This document shows, in pieces, positions 18,667-28,000 of a stretch of 46,154 bases of DNA. A model generated the notes under the pieces. It was given only the letters and a program-made list of their open reading frames with translations. It was not told the DNA's origin and ran no database searches. Where the stretch lies: assembly GCF_014904755.1 (NCBI RefSeq), contig NZ_JACZFQ010000029.1, positions 1-46,154 on the forward strand, in the 5' to 3' direction. The number at the start of each line of letters is the position of its first letter. The stretch's first letter is position 1. The position numbers were made by a program, and so were the translations under genes. The DNA comes from Neoluteolibacter marinus (GTDB lineage: Bacteria > Verrucomicrobiota > Verrucomicrobiia > Verrucomicrobiales > Akkermansiaceae).

Positions 18667-19914
18667 TCAGAAGCGGTAACCCATTTCGACGCCACCGGAG
18701 TGGCTTTCGTATCCAAAGGCCGGGTTATTCGAGGAGTTTTCGGAATAGCGGTAGAAGAGCCCCATGCTGAAGTCGTCGGTGAAGCGATACTCCAAGGCGG
18801 GGCGGATGAAACGGATGTCATCGACCCGGCCCGCAACCCCGGTCCCGGAGACCCGGCTGTACTTTGCGCGCTCCACACCGACTTCGAGCCGTCCGCGCCA
18901 CTTCTCGCCGAGTTTCTGGACCAACCCCAGCGCCACCCCGCCTTCGGTATAGTTCTGGCCCGGCAAGTAGGCCGAAGCCTGTTCCCGCCGGTAGGCATTC
19001 AGATAAATCTCGGTGCCTTCCCGCGGCATCCAGCCGATCCGTGCCTCCACGACGGGGCTGGTATCCGAACCGGCATCAAAGGTCCTGTGCTCCGCACCCA
19101 CTTCCAGATCCACCGCGATCTTGCGCGTCGGCTGCCACTCGATCCGGGCCGTCGTGCGATGCACCGTCTGGTCCCCCGCCCCGTCCACCTCGAAGCGCCC
19201 GAACCGGTAGGCCGCGGACAGGCGCGTCTTCGGCGAATAGGCGTAGCGCAGGGCCACCTCACCATAGGTCAAACTCGAATCGGCGAAGGACGGTGAATCG
19301 TAGGTCGTCGACGTCTGGCCGCCGGCAACCTCAAGTGCCACCTTTTCCCCGACCGCCCAGGCGATCCTGCCCTCGTTCGCCACCTCTTTCCGGTCCGTCA
19401 AGGTTCCGGTGTCGGCCGTGGCGTCCCCGAGCTTCGCGAAATTCCCGCTGTAGGCCAAGGTGATCGCCTTGCCGCGCCAACCGGCCTCCCAGGCAGCGAC
19501 GTGGTCGATCCGGTCATTGCCGCTGTGATCGGCGTAATCGACCACACTCGGCCGATAGGCCACGCTGAGATAGCCGCCTTCGCCATCCAGCTTGTTGCCC
19601 TTCCTCCAGGCGACGGCGGGCGTCAGCTTCATGACGAGATCCGACTCCGGATTGTTGGCACTCAGGAAAATGTTGTCGTCGTAAGCCGCGGAGATCGCGA
19701 TCCCCAGTTCCAACTCCTCTTCCCGCACGATTCCCGCCAACTCGTCGCGACGCAATCCGCTGCGCGGAACAATCCGGTCATCCACGGCGGTCTCCAATCG
19801 GCCTGGAACGGCAGTGGATACTTCTTCACCCCACGAGGGGGCCAAAGCGCCGACAGCAATCGCCATCAGCAGCAGAGGAACCACACGGGGGAAACGTGGA
19901 TCTCGGTGGGACAT
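18667..19914 (-). CDS. Outer-membrane beta-barrel protein (BBP2-like)
   Basis: About 415 aa, exported (RFPRVVPLLLMAIAVGALAPSWG) and likely an outer-membrane barrel. It is rich in alternating aromatic/polar strands (GYLSVAYRPSVVDY, ITLAYSGNFAKLG, VALRYAYSPKTRLSAAYRFGRFEV, MGLFYRYSENSS) and ends in a terminal Phe (VEMGYRF), the outer-membrane insertion signal. It resembles the beta-barrel-porin-2 proteins encoded at the head of many EPS operons, where they pair with short Wza-like proteins. The frame is open to 19962, but the ATG at 19914 (MSHRDPRF) fits the signal peptide best. It starts 20 bp upstream of the Wza-like gene and is the first gene of the minus-strand polysaccharide operon. Confidence 0.8.
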   Translation of the reverse strand: MSHRDPRFPRVVPLLLMAIAVGALAPSWGEEVSTAVPGRLETAVDDRIVPRSGLRRDELAGIVREEELELGIAISAAYDDNIFLSANNPESDLVMKLTPAVAWRKGNKLDGEGGYLSVAYRPSVVDYADHSGNDRIDHVAAWEAGWRGKAITLAYSGNFAKLGDATADTGTLTDRKEVANEGRIAWAVGEKVALEVAGGQTSTTYDSPSFADSSLTYGEVALRYAYSPKTRLSAAYRFGRFEVDGAGDQTVHRTTARIEWQPTRKIAVDLEVGAEHRTFDAGSDTSPVVEARIGWMPREGTEIYLNAYRREQASAYLPGQNYTEGGVALGLVQKLGEKWRGRLEVGVERAKYSRVSGTGVAGRVDDIRFIRPALEYRFTDDFSMGLFYRYSENSSNNPAFGYESHSGGVEMGYRF

Positions 19915-20172
19915 TTCGGGGGGCAGCGGGCGAAAACTAATAAAACTTGAACCCGCGGACAAGGGAATTTCAAAACACCTAACCTTACGAAATCACGTAA
20001 TGCCGAGTTTCCAAGATGCTGATAAAAACAGCGTAGCCATAAATCCCCCGCACCTTCAACACACGGCTGTCATGCCTCGATCCCCGGCGGTCCTCCGCGC
20101 AGTTTGGAGCTTGAAGCTTGCCATTGGTTAACTTTTTTAAATATTTCGGTCTTCCTCAACATTTAGCCCCCA
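19915..20172. other. Divergent intergenic region between EPS and NRPS/PKS operons
   Basis: A 258-bp gap between divergent operons, AT-richer than its surroundings, so both promoters are expected here. The plus side has a candidate promoter (listed separately). On the minus side I found no convincing -35/-10 pair: TTGAAA (19968-19973, minus) has no well-spaced -10. A short palindrome AGCTTGAAGCT lies at 20109-20119 next to the plus-strand candidate and could be an operator. Shared or linked control of the two operons is possible but not shown. Confidence 0.5.
20118..20145 (+). promoter_or_regulatory. Candidate promoter of the NRPS/PKS operon
   Basis: TTGCCA at 20118-20123 (5 of 6 to the -35 consensus) is separated by 16 bp from AATATT at 20140-20145 (4 of 6 to the -10), in the most AT-rich stretch ahead of the NRPS start at 20173. 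The leader would be about 20 nt and ends in a C-run before the ATG. Weak evidence from sequence match and position only. Confidence 0.3.
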
Positions 20173-22011
20173 ATGAACGCATCCCCCCTGATGCACGACC
20201 ACCTCCAGGCCGATACGCTGCTCGCCGGTTTCCAGCGTTGCGCCCGCCGCCACCCCGGCGCGCCTGCCGTGCTGACCTCGGAAGCTTCGCTCACCTACGG
20301 CGAACTCGATCTCAAGGTGAACCAACTCGTCGCCAGGCTACGGCGTCTCGGGATCGGCTCCGGAGACTTGGTGGGCGTCGGTATCAGCCGTTCGTGCGAG
20401 CTGGTTGTCGCCCTGCTCGCGGTGGCAAAATCAGGCGCAGCCTACGTGCCGCTCGACCCCGCCTATCCGCGCGAGCGCCTTGCCCACATGATTTCCTCCA
20501 TCGGCCTGCGTTCGGTCCTGACCCGGGCCAACCTCGCCGCGGTGTTCTCCAACGCCGGCGCCAGCTCGGTGATCGAGATCGATGAAACTGGTATCAATAC
20601 CTCCAGCGAAGTGCTTCCCCACAGCGATCCGCTGGCGCCGCTGTATGCGATCTACACCTCCGGATCCACCGGCCTGCCGAAGGCCGCCTCCGTCTACCGG
20701 AAGGGCTTCAGCAACCTGCTGGACTGGTATGTCGATGAACTCGACCTCGGCCCCTGCGACGCGACGCTGGTGATCAGCTCCCCGAGCTTCGACCTGACGC
20801 AGAAAAACCTTTTCGCCCCCTTGCTGACGGGCGGCCGGCTGGTGCTCGACGACGGGAGTATCTACGATATCTCCCGTATCACGTCCCTGGTCCGTGACCA
20901 TGGCATCACCGTGATCAATTGCACTCCCAGCGCGTTCTACCCGCTGGTTGAAGCAGCAGCCGCGACCGGCTACTCCGCCCTTTCTTCGCTGCGCCACGTG
21001 GTCCTGGGCGGAGAACCGGTCTCGATCCCCCGCCTACGGCCGTGGCTCGAGCACCCGGCTTGCCGGGCGGAGGTCCTCAACACCTACGGACCGACCGAGT
21101 GCACCGACATCTGCGCCTACCATCGCTTGACCGCCGGCAATCTCGATGCCTTCGACTTTGTCCCCCTCGGGCGGGAGATCCCCAACGTCACCGTGACCAT
21201 CCGCGACGAGGACCTCGCGGAAGCGCCCGACGGCACGCCCGGCGAGCTTTGCATCAGCGGCGCAGGCCTCGGCGGAGGCTACCTCAACGATCCCGAACGC
21301 ACCGCGGCGGCCTTTGCGCTGGCTGGCGCCCTTTACCGGACCGGCGACCTCGCCCGGCGGCTGCCATGCGGGCGGCTGGAGTTCCGCGGCAGGCTCGACC
21401 ACCAGGTGAAAGTGAAGGGATTCCGCATCGAACCCGGTGAAATCGAAATTGCCCTTTCGAAGCATGAGGGCGTGAAAGAAGCCGTGGTGACCGCGCGCGA
21501 CAACACGCTCACCGCCCACATCCAGGGATTCGCCCCGATTGCCGAGCTCAAGGAATTCCTGGCGGGAAAACTGCCATCCTACATGCTGCCTGGGGAATTT
21601 GTCTTCGTGGACGACTTCCCGCTCACCCCCAATGGCAAGATCGACCGCAAAGCACTCGCCGGTCACCCGGCGCCGCGGGAGCAGCCGGCCAGCGCCGCTC
21701 CGGCGGATGAGCTCGAGTCCCGGATTCTCGGACTTTGGTCCGAGGTCCTCAAGCGCCCCGTCGATGACCCGACCGCGAACTTCTTCGACCTGGGCGGCAC
21801 CTCGATCCACCTCGCCGTGGTCCACGTGCGCCTGAATGAAATGACCGGCCGCGACTTCGCCATCACCGATCTGTTCGCCCGCCCGAGCGCCCGCGCCCTG
21901 GCCCTCCTCATCTCCCCCCCGCCCGTCTCCGGTGCCGCCGCGCCGACCCATGACCGGGCCCGCCTGCAACAAGCCGGGTTCGCCCGATTCCGCCGCCCCC
22001 CGACCCGATGA
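20173..22011 (+). CDS. NRPS loading module A-T
   Basis: 612 aa, first enzyme of the assembly line. The adenylation (A) domain spans about residues 10-500: A3 YTSGSTGLPKA at 161-171, A4/A5 region FDLTQKNLFAP (Asp207 is the alpha-amine-binding aspartate), NTYGPTE, YRTGDLARR, GRLDHQVKVKGFRIEPGE, and NGKIDRK. The thiolation (T) domain has the phosphopantetheine Ser544 in LGGTSIHL. There is no condensation domain and nothing upstream in the operon, so this is a loading module for the following KS. My hand-read specificity residues are D-L-K-N-V-G-T-D-I-K, which I cannot assign to a known amino acid. It overlaps the PKS gene by ATGA. The C-terminus ends in an Arg-rich tail that may be a docking segment. 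Confidence 0.92.
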   Translation: MNASPLMHDHLQADTLLAGFQRCARRHPGAPAVLTSEASLTYGELDLKVNQLVARLRRLGIGSGDLVGVGISRSCELVVALLAVAKSGAAYVPLDPAYPRERLAHMISSIGLRSVLTRANLAAVFSNAGASSVIEIDETGINTSSEVLPHSDPLAPLYAIYTSGSTGLPKAASVYRKGFSNLLDWYVDELDLGPCDATLVISSPSFDLTQKNLFAPLLTGGRLVLDDGSIYDISRITSLVRDHGITVINCTPSAFYPLVEAAAATGYSALSSLRHVVLGGEPVSIPRLRPWLEHPACRAEVLNTYGPTECTDICAYHRLTAGNLDAFDFVPLGREIPNVTVTIRDEDLAEAPDGTPGELCISGAGLGGGYLNDPERTAAAFALAGALYRTGDLARRLPCGRLEFRGRLDHQVKVKGFRIEPGEIEIALSKHEGVKEAVVTARDNTLTAHIQGFAPIAELKEFLAGKLPSYMLPGEFVFVDDFPLTPNGKIDRKALAGHPAPREQPASAAPADELESRILGLWSEVLKRPVDDPTANFFDLGGTSIHLAVVHVRLNEMTGRDFAITDLFARPSARALALLISPPPVSGAAAPTHDRARLQQAGFARFRRPPTR

Positions 22012-25000
22012 ACGAAGAAGCCCCCGAAGCCATTGCCGTCATCGGCATGTCCGGCCGATTTCCGGATGCCGCCAACCCCGACGAGTTCTGGGAGAACCTG
22101 ATTGCCGGCAAGGACAGCATCACCCGCTTCGGGAGCCGCACGGATGGCGACGGGACGAAACACGTCGGGGCACGTGGCATCGTCGGCAACCCGGACCTCT
22201 TCGACGCGTCGTTCTTCGGCATCTCGCCGAAGGATGCCGAACTGATGGACCCGCAGCACCGCGTCTTCCTCGAGTGCGCATGGGAAGCCATCGAACACGG
22301 CGGCTACGACCCCGGCACCTACCCGGGAATGATCGGCGTCTACGCCGGACTCAGCCTCAACACCTACCTTCTCCATAACCTCGGCAATGGTGCTGACCTC
22401 GCCCAGAACTACCAGGTCGGCGAGTACCAGACGATGTTGGGCAACGACAAGGACTTCCTGCCGGTCCGCGTCTCCTACAAGCTCAACCTCCGCGGTCCGA
22501 GCATGACCATCCAGACGGCGTGCTCGACCTCGCTGGTCGCAATCTGCCAGGCCGCGGTCTCGCTGCTCACCTACCAATGCGACATGGCCCTCGCCGGGGG
22601 CGTCTCGCTGAGCTTTCCCCAGCAGCGTGACTATCGCTACACGGAAGAAGGCATGGTCTCCAGTGACGGCACGGTTCGCGCCTTCGACGAAGGCGCCGAC
22701 GGCACCGTCTTCAGCCACGGCTGCGGCGTGGTGCTGCTCAAGCGGCTCAGCGAAGCGGTTGCCGACCGCGATCCCATCCTCGCGGTGATCAAGGGTTGGG
22801 CGGTCAACAACGATGGATCCGACAAGATCGGTTTCGCCGCCCCCGGACTCAATGCCCAGGCGGATGTCATCGCCCAGGCCCAAGCCTCCGCCGGAGTCGA
22901 TCCGGCGGACGTTTCCTACATCGAGGCGCACGGAACCGGAACTCCCCTCGGCGATCCGATCGAGGTGGCTGCCCTGACCAAGGCCTTCCGAACGGGTGGC
23001 GCCGACGGCAAGGGCTACTGCCATCTCGGCACCGCCAAGACCCATGTCGGCCACCTCGACTGCGCCGCCGGCGTCACGGGCTTGATCAAGGTGATCCAGC
23101 AGTTCCGCCACGGCAAGATCCCCGCCTTGCTGCATTTCAACGCGCCGAACCCGCGCATCGATTTTGCCGGAAGCCCCTTTTCCCCGGTTGCCAGCGTGCA
23201 GGAATGGAAGGCCGGGAACCGCCCCCGCATTGCCGGCGTAAGCGCTTTCGGAGTCGGCGGCACCAATGCCCATGTCGTGATGGAGGAAGCCCCGGTGGCG
23301 GCTCCGACTTCTCCCGGCCGCAAGCAGCAACTCATCGTCCTCTCCGCGCGGACCACCACCGCACTCGATGCGATGTCGATCCGGTTGGCGGATCACCTGG
23401 AATCCGGCGTGGATCTCGCCGACGCCGCCTACACCCTTGCCACCGGCCGCAAGCACTTCCCGGTCCGCCGACAACTGGTTGCCGCCGACCCCCAAGAGGC
23501 GATCGCCAAGCTCCGCGGTGACGCAAACCCGGCCTCCGCTCCTACGAAGTCACGGGTCGCCTTCCTCTTTCCCGGCCAGGGCCCTCAGACCCTCGACATG
23601 GGACGCGAACTTTACGCGACCGAAGCAACCTTCCGCGATGCCGTCGACGAATGTGCGAATCTGCTCCACGCGCACCTCAATCTCGACATCCGTCCCACCC
23701 TCTATCCCAAGGACAGCGACCGCGACGACGCGGAACTCCGCATTCACCAGACCTGGCTGACCCAGCCTTGCATCTTCGTCGTCGAGTATGCACTCGCGAA
23801 ACTCTGGATGTCCTGGGGCATCCTGCCGTCGCTGCTAATCGGCCACAGCATCGGTGAGTACGTCGCCGCCGTACTTGCCGGAACGTTCACCCTGCCCGAG
23901 GCGCTGCGCTTGCTCGCCGTCCGCGGCCGCCTGATGCAGGACCTGCCGTCCGGGAGCATGCTCGCGGTCCGCCAGAGCGCCGCCGACCTCGCACTCCCCC
24001 GGGGCATCGACCTGGCCGCGGTCAACAGCCCGAAACTTTCCACGGTTGCCGGCTCCCACGAGGCCATCGCCGCCTATCAACGCGAACTGGAGGACCTCAA
24101 GATCGCCTGCAGGCCGCTCAAGACGTCGCACGCCTTCCACTCGTCGATGATGGACCCGATCACCGGCCTCTTCACGGCCGAAGTCGCGAAGGTCACCGCC
24201 AAGGCCCCCGTCATCCCGTGGATCTCCACCGCCACCGGCCGGCAAATGGATGAAGCAACGCTGGCCGACCCCGGCTACTGGGCCCGCCAGCTCCGGCACG
24301 AAGTCCGCTTCACCGATGCCCTCGAGGCGGCTCTTTCCATCGGCGAATTTGTGTTTCTTGAAGTCGGCCCCGGCCAGGCGCTGGCACCCTTCGCCCGCCA
24401 GCATCCATCCCGCGGCAGCAGCCCGGTCATCTCCAGCCTTCCCCACTCTGCGGACGATCTCGCCGACCTGCTAAACGCCGCCGGAGAGCTTTGGAAGAAC
24501 GGAGCCACCGTCGATTGGGCCGCATTCCATGCCGGCCAAAGCCGCGCCCGGGTTCATCTGCCGACCTACCCCTTCGAGCGCCAGAGATACTGGATCGACC
24601 GGTCAGCCCCGGCATCCGATCCGGCACCGGTAGCCCCGTCTTCTCCCCCAGCCCCTCCCTCCACTCCCCCCATGGAACGCCTACCCGACCTGACTGCCCG
24701 CCTGCGGGAGATCGTGCTCGATCTGTCCGGCATCCCGATCACCGACGATTCCGCCACCTTCGCCGAACTCGGTCTGGACTCCCTTTTCCTCACCCAGGCC
24801 AGCCATGCGCTCCAGCAGCAGTTCGGAGTAAAAGTCACTTTCCGGCAAATGCTCGGCGATCTTTCTTCGGTCGCGGCATTGGCCCGGCACCTCGATGCCG
24901 AGCTGCCCCCCGTCCCTCCGGTTACGACGATTGCCGTACAAGCACCTGCTCCGCTCCCCGAATCCGGGACCCCGGACCTCGAGCGGATGATGACCGACCA

Positions 25001-28000
25001 GATCCAGCTGATGCAGGCGATCCTCGCGGACCGACGCTCCAACACAGCCGGGCTCCCCACCGCCGCAGCCAGTTCCCGCTTGCCCGCCGTCACCTGGCCG
25101 GAAGGACACACCCGGTCCGCCACCGCCGGCACCCGCTTCGGTCCCTACAAGGCAATCGACAAGGGCTCCGACGGAGGGCTCACCCCGCGCCAGCAAGCAG
25201 CGCTCGATGACCTCGTTGCCCGTTACGTCCGCAAAACCGCCTCATCCAAGGCCTACACCGCCGAGCACCGGAACCACTTCGCCGACCCGCGCGCCGTGTC
25301 CGGGTTCAAGTCCCTTTGGAAAGAGATGGTCTACCCCATCGTTTCGGAGCGCAGCAAGGGATCGAAAATCTGGGACCTCGACGGCAACGAGTATGTCGAT
25401 CTCACCATGGGATTCGGGACCTACTTGTTCGGCCACTCGCCGGACTGGCTGACCGCGGCCCTCGAGGAGCAACTTCGAACCGGCATTGAAATCGGCCCGC
25501 AATCCCGGATTGCCGGCAAGCTCGCCCGTGCCCTCTGCGAATTGACGGGAATGGACCGCGCGACCTTCTGCAACACCGGCTCCGAGGCGGTCATGGCAGC
25601 CATGCGGCTCGCCCGCACCGTCACCGGCCGCGACCGCATCGCCTACTTCACCGGCGACTACCACGGCATGTTCGACGAAGTCCTCGTCCGCGGCTCATGG
25701 GTCGACGGCGTCTACAAGGCACAACCGATCGCACCCGGCATCCCTTCATCGCTGGTCGAGAACATGCTGGTCCTCGACTACGCCGACCCCGCCTCCATCG
25801 ACATCCTCAAGGCCCACGCCCACGAACTCGCCGCGGTCATGGTCGAACCGGTCCAGAGCCGGGCCCCGGACCTCCAGCCGCGCGAGTTCATGCACCAGGT
25901 CCGCGCCATCACCAGGGCGTCCGGCACCGCCCTCATCTTTGACGAAGTGGTCACCGGCTTCCGCTGCCACCCCGGCGGTGCCCAGGCCTTTTTCGGGGTC
26001 GAGGCCGACCTCGCGACCTACGGCAAGGTCATCGGCGGCGGGATTCCCATCGGCGTGCTCGCCGGCAAGCGCGAATTCATGGACGCCCTCGATGGCGGCA
26101 GCTGGAACTACGGCGACGACAGTTTCCCGGAAGTCGGCGTGACCTTCTTCGCCGGCACCTTCGTGCGCCACCCGCTCGCCCTCGCCGCCGCCTGGCGGGT
26201 GGTCCAGCACCTGTTGGACGAGGGCCCGCGCCTGCAGATCGACGTCGCCGAGCGCGTCGATCGCCTTTGCCGCACGCTCAACGGTCATTTCGAAGCGACC
26301 GGCGTGCCGATCCGCCTGGCCCGCTTCAGCGCCTATGCGGTGATCGAGCATGCTCCGGACCTGAAATTCGCCAGTCTCCTGTGGTATCACCTCAGGGAGC
26401 AGGGCATCCATATCTGGGAAGGCCGCCCGATCTATTTCACCACCGCCCACAACGACGAGGACCTGGATCGCGTCGTCCGTGCTTTCACCGGTGCCGTCGC
26501 GGAAATGCAGGCCGCCGGATTCCTTCCACCCGCATCGGCTGACCTCGATCCGCCCGTGGTCTTCCCCCGCCAGGACGTCACGCCGACCACCGAGGCTCAG
26601 CGGGAGATCTTCCACTCGCTGATGATGGGAGACGACGCGAACTGCGCGTTCAATGAATCCAACCTCATCGCCTTCGACGGCGCGCCCGACCTTCCGGCAT
26701 TGCGCGCCGCCCTGCTCGACCTGGTGGTCCGCCACCCGGCCCTGCGCAGCACCTTTTCCGCCGAGGGTGACCGCCAGGTATTCCACGCCGCCCCGCGCGA
26801 ACTCGAGATCATCGAACATGACCTTTCGTCCCTCACCGCCGACGCCCGCGACGACCGCTGGAACCGGGTCCGGGAGGCGGAGGCGCGAACCCCGTTCGAT
26901 CTAACCCGCGGTCCCTTGGTTCGCTTCCACCTCGCGCGGCTCGCGCCCGACCGACACGAACTGCTTTTCACGGCGCATCACCTGGTCTGCGACGGCTGGT
27001 CGTTTGGCATGTGCCTGATGGAACTGGCGCAAGCCTACAATGCCCGCAAGGCCGACCGCTTGCCCCTGCTCCCGCCGGCGATGTCCTTCGCCGACTACGC
27101 ACGCCACGAGCTCTCCGAAGCCAATCAGGACCGCCGCCGCGCAGCCGAGCAATTCTGGGTCGAGAAGTTCGCCGTTGGTGCGCCGGTGCTCGAACTGCCC
27201 ACCGACCGCCCGCGCCCCCAAGTGAAGACCCACGCGGGTGCGATGGAATCGCTGGTGCTCGATGCCGCGCTCTATTCCCGGCTGAAACAGGCGGCGCCCC
27301 GGTTGGGCGGCACGCTCTTCGCAACCCTGCTCGCCAACTTTGCCACCCTGTTGCACCGGCTCACCGGCCAGGAGGATCTCGTCATCGGCGTGCCGGCCGC
27401 CGGGCAGACCCGCATCGGTCGCGACGAACTTGTCGGACACTGCCTCAACTTCCTGCCGCTGCGCCTCCAACCGACGGCCGGCCAATCCTTCCGCACCTTC
27501 GCCGGCGAGGTGAAAGAGCAGGTGCTCGAAGCCCACGACCACCAGGAATGCACCTTCGGCAGCCTGTTGAAACAGCTGACCCTGCCCCGCGACACCAGCC
27601 GGCTGCCACTGGTGAACGTCATGTTCAACATCGACAAGTCCGGAAGCGACCGGATCGCCTTTGACGGCCTCGGCTTCGACGTCCGCACCAACCCGAAGCG
27701 GCACGTCAACTTCGAGCTCTTCTTCAATCTGGTCCAGACCGACGAGCGGATGGTCGTCGAGTGCGAATACAATACCGACCTCCACGACGCCGCCACCATC
27801 CGGCGCTGGTTGGGATGCTTCGAACAGCTGATCGCGGCCATCCTCGACAACGGCGATGCCGCCCTTGCGACACTGCCGATCCTGAACCGCCGGGAAGCCA
27901 CGACCGTTCTCAACGACTGGAACGACACCGCCCGCGAATACCCGCGGACAGCCAGCTTGCCTTGCCTGATTTCGAACATCGCCCGCCGCGCCCCCGACCG

